A stretch of 12,462 bases of DNA from JAYSRU01 sp043720875. Lineage in GTDB: Bacteria > Bacteroidota > Bacteroidia > Flavobacteriales_D > Crocinitomicaceae. This document shows positions 1-7,457 of the stretch, piece by piece. Each line of letters opens with the position of its first letter. Position 1 is the stretch's first letter. The notes below the pieces were generated by a model, which worked only from the letters and a program-made list of their open reading frames with translations, searched no databases and was not told where the DNA came from. A program made the position numbers and the translations under genes. Where the stretch lies: the NCBI GenBank assembly GCA_043720875.1, contig JAYSRU010000154.1:1-12462 (forward strand), read 5' to 3'.

Positions 1-10
1 ATTTAATTAA

Positions 11-787
11 ATGTCAAAACTTTCAACCCATGATAAATTTATAGATTTATCAGACTATGGAAGACCATTAGGTACCACGATTGCTCAACTTTTTAAGAAT
101 ACACGCGTCACGCCAGTACACATTACCTTGATGTTTGGTGTTTCAGGATTAATTGCAGCTTACTGCATTCTTTATCATCATTATTTTGCTGCTGGATTTT
201 TCATTATTTTAAAATCGATAATAGATGCTGCTGACGGTGAATTAGCCCGCATAAAAAAAACGCCATCTTATACCGGAAGATACTTAGATAGCCTTTTTGA
301 CCTAGCTTTGAATTTTATCTTTTGTTTAGTAATATATTTGGACTCCACCACTACTTGGTGGATCGCATTGTTAGCATTTTGTGCACTCGAACTTCAGGGA
401 ACATTGTACAATTATTACTATGTAATCTTAAGGACTAATGCTGATGGTGGAGACAAAACAAGTAAAATTTTTGAAAACGAAGCACCTGTTGCTTTACCTG
501 GAGAGAAACAAAAAACAGTAAATCTTTTATTTAAACTATATACGATGTTATATGGACCATTCGATGCTATTATTCATTTTATGGACAACGATGCTTTTAA
601 AGTTAAACGTTTCCCGAATTGGTTTATGACATTGGTATCTATGTATGGTTTAGGTTTTCAATTACTGATCATCGCATTTATGTTGGCATTAAATTTGAAA
701 AACTTCATCCTGCCATTTTTATGTTACTATTCCATTTTTATTTTCATTCTCATCGGAATACGGAAAGTTGTTTGGCAAGTAAAATAA
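11..787 (+). CDS. CDP-alcohol phosphatidyltransferase family membrane protein
   Basis: Enzymes of this family transfer a phosphoalcohol from a CDP-alcohol (for example CDP-diacylglycerol) to a second alcohol, usually in phospholipid synthesis at the cytoplasmic membrane. The signature DGxxAR(x8)GxxxDxxxD is complete: D72, D75-G76, A79-R80, G89, D93 and D97, the aspartates that bind the catalytic metal pair. The remainder is largely hydrophobic, with several membrane segments (about residues 35-70, 95-135 and 205-250), as expected. At 258 residues it is of normal length. The ATG at 11 is the first in the window; an earlier in-frame start cannot be excluded because only 10 bases precede it. The acceptor alcohol cannot be read from sequence, so phosphatidylserine, phosphatidylglycerol or inositol-type synthases all remain possible. 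The family call is firm; the substrate is unknown. Confidence 0.9.
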   Translation: MSKLSTHDKFIDLSDYGRPLGTTIAQLFKNTRVTPVHITLMFGVSGLIAAYCILYHHYFAAGFFIILKSIIDAADGELARIKKTPSYTGRYLDSLFDLALNFIFCLVIYLDSTTTWWIALLAFCALELQGTLYNYYYVILRTNADGGDKTSKIFENEAPVALPGEKQKTVNLLFKLYTMLYGPFDAIIHFMDNDAFKVKRFPNWFMTLVSMYGLGFQLLIIAFMLALNLKNFILPFLCYYSIFIFILIGIRKVVWQVK

Positions 788-822
788 CCGCTCTACATAT
801 TACTTATGAAGCTTGAAAATTG

Positions 823-830
823 TACTTTTG
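823..830 (+). promoter_or_regulatory. Bacteroidota -7 promoter box TACTTTTG
   Basis: TACTTTTG matches the Bacteroidota sigma-A -7 consensus TAnnTTTG exactly and lies 19 bases before the ATG at 850. I see no good -33 TTG at the usual spacing. It would drive the TraB/GumN-FKBP pair with a very short leader. Confidence 0.5.
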
Positions 831-849
831 CCTTGTCTAATTCAATACT

Positions 850-1743
850 ATGAAAATTAATTCATTCGCACTTTTTCTCACATTTATTGTTTCGTTCTTT
901 TCATCAAAAGAAATTACAGCGCAATCCATCTTACCTTTTCCTACAGAACACAATACTTTACTTTGGAAAATTTCAGGAAACGGCATCACTAAAGATTGCT
1001 ATGTTTTTGGCACTATGCATCTTATTGAAAAGCAATACTTTGTATTCCCTAAGAGTTTACAAAATAAAATTAAAAACTGCGATAGACTAATCATGGAGAT
1101 TGCAGATGTAAACCAAGCTGATGCACTTCAATATATTATGCTAGAAAGTGGATCTATAACAGACTTTTTTACCCGTAAACAATTGGATACCTTATACAAT
1201 TGGTCGGCAACTACTATTGGAATGGACTCAACGATGCTTTTAAAAAGTTTTGGAAAAATGAAGCCATTCATCTTAACTCAGCTCACCACACAATTGTCTT
1301 TTTCGGGAGAAGCTGAAAGCTATGAGAAAAGTATTCAAACGATAACAGACGGTAAAAACATTCCGAATTTCGGACTAGAAACAATAAAAGAACAACTTTC
1401 TTTTTTTGACAAATTAACCAATCAAGAACAAGCGGAAATGGTAATGGCTGCCACCCGAGATAAGGATAACGGTAAAGCAAAAATGAAAGAAATAATGGAA
1501 TTGTATCAAAAACAAAACGTTGATATCCTGTATAATGCTGTGCATAACGAAACTGGTGCAATTAGTGACAATGAAGCACTATTTTTATCGGACAGAAATA
1601 AGAACTGGGTGCCTCAATTAAAAAATCATTTCATGAGTGGAAAATGCTTTGTGGCGGTTGGCGCGGCACACCTAGGTGGACCCGAAGGAGTTTTGCGTCT
1701 CCTACAAAAAGAAGGATTCACTATTACACCAATTAAGCTATGA
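850..1743 (+). CDS. Exported TraB/GumN (Tiki-like) family protein
   Basis: This is a 297-residue protein with an N-terminal signal peptide (residues 1 to about 24, ending ITAQ), so it is probably periplasmic or outer-membrane associated. It carries the two conserved GxxH elements of the TraB/PrgY/GumN family: GTMH at 54-57 near the first strand, and GAAH at 271-274 followed by LGGPEGV close to the C-terminus. In the related eukaryotic Tiki proteins these histidines, with a glutamate, belong to a metalloprotease site. Whether the bacterial members are proteases is not established for this protein. The full-length family layout (N-terminal LLWKISGNG strand to C-terminal 'GF.I.P' strand) is present, so it is not truncated. 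Its stop overlaps the start of the next gene (ATGA), which points to translational coupling with the prolyl isomerase. Confidence 0.85.
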   Translation: MKINSFALFLTFIVSFFSSKEITAQSILPFPTEHNTLLWKISGNGITKDCYVFGTMHLIEKQYFVFPKSLQNKIKNCDRLIMEIADVNQADALQYIMLESGSITDFFTRKQLDTLYNWSATTIGMDSTMLLKSFGKMKPFILTQLTTQLSFSGEAESYEKSIQTITDGKNIPNFGLETIKEQLSFFDKLTNQEQAEMVMAATRDKDNGKAKMKEIMELYQKQNVDILYNAVHNETGAISDNEALFLSDRNKNWVPQLKNHFMSGKCFVAVGAAHLGGPEGVLRLLQKEGFTITPIKL

Positions 1744-2192
1744 AAAACGTACTGCTCATTTGTTTAACCGTTATTACACTTACCGGGTGTAAAACATACA
1801 ATGAAGAAAATAAACAAGATTTCGACAAAACAATTAGCCAATACATTAAAAAACATGGGGGAAACTATGTTCGTTCAGAAACTGGATTATATTATCAAAT
1901 TATAGCACCCGGACATGGTAGATCCATTTTAGCAACAGACGAAGTTAGTTTTACCTATAAAGGCAAACTTTTGAACGGGATGGAATTTGACGCTTCGCAC
2001 AAAAATACGCCCATAACGTTTAAGGTGAACAAATTAATTATGGCTTGGCAAGAAGCAATGTATTACGTAAAAAGTGGTGGAGAAATTAAGATCATTTGTC
2101 CGCCACAATTAGGATATGGAGAACATGATTTAGATAAAATACCCCCGAATTCTATTCTATGTTTCGAACTTAAAGTAAAAGACGTAAAATAG
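1740..2192 (+). CDS. FKBP-type peptidyl-prolyl cis-trans isomerase lipoprotein
   Basis: FKBP isomerases speed cis-trans rotation at proline bonds during folding. The protein (150 residues) begins with a lipoprotein signal with lipobox LTGC, acylated Cys17, so it should be tethered to a membrane on the envelope side. The FKBP fold covers about residues 48-150. Recognisable active-site positions are Y73 (FTYKGKL), F83-D84, F94, W103, Y126 in LGYG, and F142 in the closing strand after IPPNSIL. The usual GWEEGV helix reads AWQEAM here, a mild variation. The ATG at 1740 overlaps the stop of the TraB/GumN gene by 4 bases, so the two are co-translated and may act together on exported proteins. No clear terminator follows; the next promoter begins about 15 bases downstream. 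Confidence 0.88.
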   Translation: MKNVLLICLTVITLTGCKTYNEENKQDFDKTISQYIKKHGGNYVRSETGLYYQIIAPGHGRSILATDEVSFTYKGKLLNGMEFDASHKNTPITFKVNKLIMAWQEAMYYVKSGGEIKIICPPQLGYGEHDLDKIPPNSILCFELKVKDVK

Positions 2193-2204
2193 AGGCACTA
2201 AACA

Positions 2205-2235
2205 TTGCATGAATAAAAGCAAAACCCTACTTTTG
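2205..2235 (+). promoter_or_regulatory. sucD promoter (TTG, 20-base spacer, TACTTTTG)
   Basis: A -33 TTG at 2205-2207 and a -7 box TACTTTTG at 2228-2235 are separated by 20 bases, close to the Bacteroidota consensus. Transcription would start near 2242, giving sucD a leader of roughly 65 AT-rich bases. This makes sucD an independent unit. Confidence 0.6.
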
Positions 2236-2305
2236 CACACGGTTTATCTTTATTGGATAATAAATAAAAAAGCATACTAAAAAACATCACTATAAAAATT
2301 GCATT

Positions 2306-3190
2306 ATGAGCGTATTAGTAAATAAAGATTCAAAAGTAATAGTTCAAGGATTTACAGGCAGCGAAGGAACTTTCCACGCAGGTCAAATGATTGAATATGG
2401 AACAAATGTAGTTGGTGGTGTTACACCCGGAAAAGGAGGTACTTCACATTTGGATCGTCCGGTATTTAATACTGTTTCTGAAGCGGTTGAAAAAGCAGGA
2501 GCTAATGTTTCTATTATTTTCGTTCCACCGGCATTTGCAGCAGATGCGATTATGGAAGCAGCTAACGCAGGAATCAAAGTTATCGTTTGTATCACGGAAG
2601 GTATTCCTGTGAATGACATGGTTCACGCGAAAGAATATTTAAAGGGAAAAGATTGTCGTTTAATTGGCCCGAATTGTCCAGGAATTATCACGGCAGGTGA
2701 AGCGAAAGTTGGTATCATGCCAGGATTCGTATTCAAGAAAGGAAAAATTGGTATCGTTTCAAAATCTGGTACGTTAACTTATGAAGCTGCTGACCAAGTT
2801 GCTAAAGCTGGATTAGGTATTACTACTGCTATTGGTATTGGTGGAGATCCAATTATTGGAACAACTACAAAAGAAGCTGTAGAGTTATTAATGAACGACC
2901 CAGAGACTGAAGGAATTGTAATGATTGGTGAAATTGGTGGAAACCTTGAAGCTGATGCTGCACGTTGGATCAAAGCAAACGGAACAAAACCAGTTGTTGG
3001 ATTTATCGCTGGAGAAACTGCTCCAAAAGGAAGAACAATGGGTCACGCAGGTGCAATCGTTGGAGGACATGATGATACGGCTGAGGCTAAAAAAGCAATT
3101 ATGAGAGAATGTGGAATTCATGTTGTTGACTCTCCAGCTCATATTGGTCAAAAAATGGCTGAAATATTAGGTGTTGCTGTGGCAAACTAA
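2306..3190 (+). CDS. sucD: Succinate--CoA ligase subunit alpha
   Basis: The alpha subunit of succinyl-CoA synthetase works in the TCA cycle with the beta subunit (SucC), converting succinyl-CoA, phosphate and NDP to succinate, CoA and NTP in the cytoplasm. The 294-residue length is typical. Visible hallmarks are the N-terminal CoA-binding Rossmann region (GFTGSEGTFHAGQM, 15-28), the GPNCPGI segment (121-127), and the phosphorylated histidine H247 in MGHAGAIVGG. Codons and amino acids look like a well-expressed core gene. sucC is not adjacent in this window. The gene has its own promoter upstream and an intrinsic terminator 25 bases after the stop, so it is monocistronic. Confidence 0.97.
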   Translation: MSVLVNKDSKVIVQGFTGSEGTFHAGQMIEYGTNVVGGVTPGKGGTSHLDRPVFNTVSEAVEKAGANVSIIFVPPAFAADAIMEAANAGIKVIVCITEGIPVNDMVHAKEYLKGKDCRLIGPNCPGIITAGEAKVGIMPGFVFKKGKIGIVSKSGTLTYEAADQVAKAGLGITTAIGIGGDPIIGTTTKEAVELLMNDPETEGIVMIGEIGGNLEADAARWIKANGTKPVVGFIAGETAPKGRTMGHAGAIVGGHDDTAEAKKAIMRECGIHVVDSPAHIGQKMAEILGVAVAN

Positions 3191-3214
3191 TATTAAACAA
3201 AGCACAACATATTC

Positions 3215-3247
3215 AAAGCCTTCCAAAATTTGGAAGGCTTTTTTTTG
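3215..3247 (+). terminator. Intrinsic terminator after sucD
   Basis: Arms 3215-3227 and 3229-3241 are exact inverted repeats of 13 bases (core AAAGCCTTCC / GGAAGGCTTT). The run of T continues to 3246. This is a strong rho-independent terminator. An ATG at 3230 inside it is therefore unlikely to be a real start for the next gene. Confidence 0.9.
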
Positions 3248-3276
3248 TCTTCACTTGAATTATTAAAATATATTTG
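3244..3276 (+). promoter_or_regulatory. Promoter for the Thr/Asn-linker protein (TTTG, TATATTTG)
   Basis: A -7 box TATATTTG at 3269-3276 fits TAnnTTTG. A TTTG at 3244-3247 lies 21 bases upstream as a possible -33, at the edge of the terminator T-run. The predicted transcript start (about 3283) lies before the ATG at 3317 but after the one at 3230, which supports the later start. Confidence 0.5.
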
Positions 3277-3316
3277 TGGCACACTAATTGGCTTTGCGGC
3301 TTCAAAAAAAAAAATT

Positions 3317-4954
3317 ATGAAAAAAATATTACTCTTAATAACGTGTACTTTTTTAATTGTTACAAGCGAATTCGCTCAAGTAACATCCAATGTGATTGTG
3401 TTTTCAGAAGATGCCAACCCTTTCTATTTATTAGTAAACGGAATTCGTCAAAACTTTGAGCCACAAACTAACGTCAAAATTACTGGCTTAACCAATCCTA
3501 CTAACCATATTCGAATTGTTTTTAGAAATGGAACCATTCCAAGTTTAAACAAAACAATCAATTTTGTTGAAATGGGAAATGAGGCAACCATGAAAATAAC
3601 GAAAACAAAAAAAGGGTATAAACTTAAATACTTTGGCGAAATTGCTATTTCAGGAGTCACAAAACCTAACGGCAATCAATGGTCTACTGTATATACTACG
3701 GTTGAACCAACTGCTGTAAATTCAACGGGTACCACCACTACTAATTCGACCAATACTGCAACAAACACGCAAGGCGGAACTACTACAAATACAACTAACG
3801 GCACGGTAACAACGACTAATGCGAGTAACACAATTACAACCTCAAACTCTACAACAACCAATAATACGATAACCTCAAATGGAAATATAACTTCTGGAAC
3901 AACTACAACTGGAACAACCACACCAACGACAACAACTGGAGGTACATTTTCTACTGGAACAACTACCTCATCTAGCAATCAAAGTACGACTTTACATTAC
4001 ACATGGACTCCTGGTGCCCTTCATAGTTTCTCAGCAACACAATTAGATAACATTTCAACATCAATGATGGGAATGAACATAAATGAGCAAATAAAAACAA
4101 CTACGGATTTTGTACTACTAATCAATGGAGTTACTTCTGCAGGAAATGCAACTGGCACTTTATACTTAACTAATTTCAAGATTACCGATTCAAAACAAAA
4201 TGTGTTGGCATCTATTAATGATATTCCAAAAAGTGCCATCCAAAGTGAAGTTTCTGTAGATCGAAAAGGTCATTTCACTTTTCTTAAAAAAGTATTTCTA
4301 ATTACATCCGAAACCAGTAACGTTCTTGCTTACGGTAGCGCGACTTCTAATTCAGTTCAAATGGGTGGTGAAACAGGTAACATGAAAGTAGATGCTTACG
4401 CAGAGTTCAATCCAAAAACTGGAGCAATTAAGGCAGGATATAATGTGAAAGAAATAAAAAGCACTAAATCAGTTGAGGTTAAGGTAAATCAAGAAACCCA
4501 AATGATTGATGTTTTCCCCTATGACTTTTTAGAGTTGCTTGAATTACCCGAAGGCGTGATAACACAAGGAGATAAAATGAATGTAAAATCTGGAATGTAC
4601 ACCATGGTTGTTACTGCAAACGCTATTCAAAATGGCATGGCTCAAATCAACACTACTATAGCTACCGATAAAAAAGCTGATATGTTTGGTGGAGGAGTTA
4701 ATGGAAGTTCGGGTTCGAATACAATTGATATGAAGGTGGACGGAACAGAAGGAATGGACTTAACCAACGAAGACAAAGCAGCAATTGGAATGGGTCAAGC
4801 TATGTCACCTGAAATGACAGGTAACATTAATACGAATTTCAATTATGGCAAAGGTATGTTTCAGAATATTTCTGGAACTATTAATACAGTTATCGACGCC
4901 ATGGGCATGAAGATGAAAATCAATTCTGTATTGGAAATGAAAAAAACAAACTAG
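3317..4954 (+). CDS. Exported protein with Thr/Asn-rich linker, function unknown
   Basis: I chose the ATG at 3317 (545 residues) rather than 3230, because the earlier one falls in the sucD terminator and the later one gives a clean signal peptide (MKKILLLITCTFLIVTSEFAQ). Residues about 21-115 form a small beta-rich domain (VFSEDANPFYLLVNG, then NVKITGLTNP). From memory this resembles N-terminal domains found in other Bacteroidota exported proteins, some with a C-terminal DUF4476. Residues about 135-228 are a low-complexity linker of Thr, Asn, Ser and Gly. The remaining part (about 230-545) is a beta-rich domain with Met/Lys-rich strands that may belong to the DUF6263-like group. There is no T9SS sorting domain or lipobox, so the likely location is the periplasm. 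The function is unknown. A bidirectional terminator follows. Confidence 0.8.
   Translation: MKKILLLITCTFLIVTSEFAQVTSNVIVFSEDANPFYLLVNGIRQNFEPQTNVKITGLTNPTNHIRIVFRNGTIPSLNKTINFVEMGNEATMKITKTKKGYKLKYFGEIAISGVTKPNGNQWSTVYTTVEPTAVNSTGTTTTNSTNTATNTQGGTTTNTTNGTVTTTNASNTITTSNSTTTNNTITSNGNITSGTTTTGTTTPTTTTGGTFSTGTTTSSSNQSTTLHYTWTPGALHSFSATQLDNISTSMMGMNINEQIKTTTDFVLLINGVTSAGNATGTLYLTNFKITDSKQNVLASINDIPKSAIQSEVSVDRKGHFTFLKKVFLITSETSNVLAYGSATSNSVQMGGETGNMKVDAYAEFNPKTGAIKAGYNVKEIKSTKSVEVKVNQETQMIDVFPYDFLELLELPEGVITQGDKMNVKSGMYTMVVTANAIQNGMAQINTTIATDKKADMFGGGVNGSSGSNTIDMKVDGTEGMDLTNEDKAAIGMGQAMSPEMTGNINTNFNYGKGMFQNISGTINTVIDAMGMKMKINSVLEMKKTN
3894..3966 (+). repeat. 15-base-phased CTGGAACAACYAC repeats in the Thr-rich linker
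   Basis: The 13-base unit CTGGAACAACTAC occurs at 3894-3906 and 3954-3966, with a one-mismatch copy at 3909-3921. The copies are 15 and 45 bases apart, multiples of 15, so the reading frame is preserved and a (T/S)GTTT peptide recurs. This points to growth or loss of the linker by in-frame repeat slippage. Confidence 0.6.
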
Positions 4955-4995
4955 TACTCGTTGAACTAATATTGCTCAACATTAAATAATATTCA

Positions 4996-5030
4996 ATTAA
5001 AAAGGCTCAGTTAAACTGAGCCTTTTTAAT
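4996..5030. terminator. Bidirectional terminator between convergent genes
   Basis: Arms 4996-5012 and 5014-5030 are perfect inverted repeats of 17 bases around a single central base. The GC core is GGCTCAG / CTGAGCC, flanked by A-run and T-run on the two sides, so it gives a hairpin plus U-tract on both strands. It ends 2 bases from the stop codon of the minus-strand GNAT gene and serves both that gene and the plus-strand gene ending at 4954. Confidence 0.9.
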
Positions 5031-5032
5031 CA

Positions 5033-5575
5033 TCATACTTTAAGCGTCAACCATGTGTTCTTGTTCAATTCGAACCAAAAGGTTGGATCTCCCTCCATAT
5101 CAAAAGTGGTCACGTATTTAAAACCACATTTTTCCAGTACGTTTCTTGAACTAGTGTTTTCTGCATCCGTTATGGCATAGATATTTTCTAACTTCATTGT
5201 GGTGAACGCATGCTGCAAGATTGCCCTAGATGATTCCGTGGCATAACCTTTCCCCCATTCGCTTTCAATGAAGCGATAACCTAGTTCGTAAAATCGTGAA
5301 TGATCATTCAATTCATCTGTATAAAACTTAAGTCCACACCAACCAATGAACTTGTTTGTTTCTTTTTCAAGAACGGCCCATCTTGCAATGCCATTTTCAA
5401 CATACTGCTTGCGTAACATTTCAATCACCGTTCTAATTTGGCTCATTTCAGTAACCGGGGAATTTCCCAAAAAACGATGCACCTCAGGATTGGAATCCAA
5501 TTCGAATAATCCAAGTTCGTCTGAATCCTTAATTTCACGTAAACAAAGACGTTCGGTTTCAAGAATGCAATCCAT
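5033..5575 (-). CDS. GNAT family N-acetyltransferase (RimJ/RimL-like)
   Basis: GNAT enzymes move an acetyl group from acetyl-CoA to an amine; the RimJ/RimL-like group often acts on protein N-termini or small amines. The acetyl-CoA loop is clear as WGKGYATES at 107-115 (R/Q-x-x-G-x-G/A type), preceded by the ELGYRF strand, and followed by the NTSSRNVLEKCGF helix-turn (140-152) typical of Acetyltransf_3. The N-terminal TERLCLREIKDSD is also typical. It is 180 residues long, full length, cytoplasmic, with no signal peptide. The start codon shares one base with the stop of the upstream DUF6526 gene (TAATG on the minus strand), so the pair is translationally coupled. The substrate cannot be told from sequence. 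Confidence 0.93.
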   Translation of the reverse strand: MDCILETERLCLREIKDSDELGLFELDSNPEVHRFLGNSPVTEMSQIRTVIEMLRKQYVENGIARWAVLEKETNKFIGWCGLKFYTDELNDHSRFYELGYRFIESEWGKGYATESSRAILQHAFTTMKLENIYAITDAENTSSRNVLEKCGFKYVTTFDMEGDPTFWFELNKNTWLTLKV

Positions 5576-6009
5576 TATACTCTATGATTATCCACTCTCC
5601 AATTCTGAATCAATTCCATAATTTGTTTTTTAGTCAAACTTTCAGCTACCGCCCTTTGCGCTAAGGCAGGCAACTCTTCATCTGAAGCAAAACGTAACCC
5701 GATTATCTGTCCCAATCTCAACTCACCCCGTAAGGGTTTTCCCGTTAGCATAAAATGACGGAAATTTTCTTCCGCTCTTATAACTCTATCTTGTGCTTTA
5801 ATTGCAAAATATCTTCCAAAGAAAGCTGCAACAATGGAGAAAAAAGATAACAGAACTAATGAAAGTGATTCAAATATACCTTCGCCCTCGCTAAGTTCAT
5901 TTTTCATATGGATGCAGAAACAAATGAACAAACCCAACAAAGCTGGTAAAAGTATAAAATGGTATCCTGTAGAAAATCTCGAATGATTCTTAAAACTTTG
6001 TGCTTTCAT
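5575..6009 (-). CDS. DUF6526 family membrane protein
   Basis: This is a 144-residue protein with two hydrophobic helices, about residues 17-36 and 47-68, followed by a soluble C-terminal half (about 69-144). The KNHSRF start, the FASDEELPAL stretch at about 108-117, and the closing KKQIMELIQNWRVDNHRV-like tail match my memory of the DUF6526 family, common in Bacteroidota and of unknown function. By the positive-inside rule (FGRYFAIKAQDRVIR after helix 2) the soluble part should be cytoplasmic. It is the first gene of a two-gene unit with the GNAT acetyltransferase, overlapping by one base. No function is proposed beyond a membrane-associated role linked to that enzyme. Confidence 0.82.
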   Translation of the reverse strand: MKAQSFKNHSRFSTGYHFILLPALLGLFICFCIHMKNELSEGEGIFESLSLVLLSFFSIVAAFFGRYFAIKAQDRVIRAEENFRHFMLTGKPLRGELRLGQIIGLRFASDEELPALAQRAVAESLTKKQIMELIQNWRVDNHRV

Positions 6010-6026
6010 AATTTATGTTTTAACCA

Positions 6027-6034
6027 TAAAAGTA
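6027..6034 (-). promoter_or_regulatory. Possible -7 box for the DUF6526-GNAT unit
   Basis: On the minus strand this reads TACTTTTA, one base off TAnnTTTG, preceded by TTG (together ATTGTACTTTTA). It lies 18 bases before the ATG. No -33 at good spacing is visible, so the call is tentative. Confidence 0.35.
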
Positions 6035-6069
6035 CAATTAGATTAAAGACTACACGTGCAAGTTTGTGG

Positions 6070-7332
6070 TTATTTTTTCACAAACCTTCTCGACGAAACT
6101 AAATCCTTGTTTTTCAGAAAATGGAAATAATAAATTCCTTTGGCTAATTCATTCACATCAATCAATTGGTTTGGAAATTCTAAAGATCCTTCTCCCACCA
6201 CTATTCCTAAAATATTCAAGATTTGATAGTTTGTAATTTTGGCTTCAAATCCTTGAATTGAAAGACTATTCGCAGTTGGATTTGGAGAAATTGAAATATT
6301 GTCAACCTTATTTATTTCGCTTATTTTCAAAAGATCAATGTTTATCATTTGACTTGTAGTATCACTAATTCCGCAACTATCCGCAATCAGTTGAACCGTG
6401 TATGTGCCGTTTGTGGCATAAGTATGGGTAGCATTTTGACTTAACGATGAATTTCCATCTCCAAAATCCCAATTATAGCTTGATGAATTTGTTGATGTAT
6501 TTGTAAACGACACATCACTCACGTTGCTTTGAACGAATGTAAAGTCTGCCACTGGATCATATTCCCCAACATGCCAATTTATTAGACTGTCAAAAACGAT
6601 CAACTTAGCAGCATTTCGGATGATTGCAGCATCGGTGTCCAAAAGCGTTGAATTAAATGATATCGACGAAGGATCTTTCTTAAAAACTGTAGCATAAAAA
6701 CTACATGCCGCTGCGTATGTTCCCGCAACACTAGGATGACTTTCATCCGCACTGTACAATTCAATAGCAGGGTAATTTTGACGTAAATATTTCCAAACCG
6801 CACCAACTGGTGAAACAATTGCATGATTATCTGTCGCCATTTGAACATATCTCAAATGCAACAAAGAATCCATACCATTATAAGTACATACCGGAGGCCA
6901 AACTGCACAATTAGAAGCATCTCCATTTTTTCGACCCCAAGTCATATAAAAAACGGTTTCCGCACACGGATTATATTTCATTATAATACTGTCCAATTTA
7001 TGAGCAAAAGGAAAGACCATCGTCGCAACTTCAGGATCGGAGAAAGAAGGCAATTGACTTTGATCTTGTAAAACAACATCATCCCACGTACCCAACATGA
7101 TTTTATTAAGTGACGTAGTATTAATTGAATGCTGTTGCAGTGTATGTCCACCAGGCGTATTACTGTCAAAAATTAAAATATCACCATTCGAATTCGCAAC
7201 ATCAGCCAACATTTGTGGTAGATTGTTTACGGCCGTATAGCTATTTCCTAAAAACAATATTTTTTTTGTAACACTTTGACTCCATGTGTTTATCGAAACT
7301 AAAACACTTACTAAAACAACTAAACTCTTCAT
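6070..7332 (-). CDS. Secreted SGNH/DUF4886-like hydrolase with PKD and T9SS sorting domains
   Basis: This is a 420-residue modular secreted protein. A signal peptide covers residues 1 to about 19. The catalytic domain (about 24-250) has the SGNH block I as LGNSYT (Ser31), a WDDVVLQDQS segment (83-92), and the block V D-x-x-H as DESHP (Asp196, His199). The order and the LQDQS element match the DUF4886 branch of SGNH hydrolases, which act as esterases or carbohydrate deacylases; the substrate is not evident. A PKD domain follows (about 258-333), with WDFGDG at 288-293. A T9SS type A sorting domain ends the protein (about 341-420: ISPNPTANS, NILG, GIYYF, FVKK), so it should be exported by the type IX system and released or anchored at the surface. 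It stands alone, 60 bases from the neighbouring DUF6526 start, with no clear promoter box. Confidence 0.88.
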   Translation of the reverse strand: MKSLVVLVSVLVSINTWSQSVTKKILFLGNSYTAVNNLPQMLADVANSNGDILIFDSNTPGGHTLQQHSINTTSLNKIMLGTWDDVVLQDQSQLPSFSDPEVATMVFPFAHKLDSIIMKYNPCAETVFYMTWGRKNGDASNCAVWPPVCTYNGMDSLLHLRYVQMATDNHAIVSPVGAVWKYLRQNYPAIELYSADESHPSVAGTYAAACSFYATVFKKDPSSISFNSTLLDTDAAIIRNAAKLIVFDSLINWHVGEYDPVADFTFVQSNVSDVSFTNTSTNSSSYNWDFGDGNSSLSQNATHTYATNGTYTVQLIADSCGISDTTSQMINIDLLKISEINKVDNISISPNPTANSLSIQGFEAKITNYQILNILGIVVGEGSLEFPNQLIDVNELAKGIYYFHFLKNKDLVSSRRFVKK

Positions 7333-7457
7333 TTCTAAATTAATTTTCTTTGCGGATATTATTATCTCTACGCAATTGAAAATCCTAACGAGCCAATTAA
7401 TTACAAGTTGCCTATGCTGTTTTTCACTTTGGTATTGATTATTGGAAAGCTAATCTT

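Noticed and set aside
2383..2619. Minus-strand ORF inside sucD
   Set aside because: sucD is unmistakable on the plus strand. The antisense frame is open by codon composition only.
3676..3978. 100-codon minus-strand ORF very rich in Val
   Set aside because: It is the antisense of the Thr-rich linker (ACN codons read as GTN on the other strand). It has no plausible protein features and is a shadow.
6062..6085. Inverted repeat GTTTGTG / CACAAAC at the end of the SGNH hydrolase gene
   Set aside because: The 7-bp stem has a 10-base loop, overlaps the stop codon and has no U-tract in the direction of the gene, so it is not a convincing terminator.
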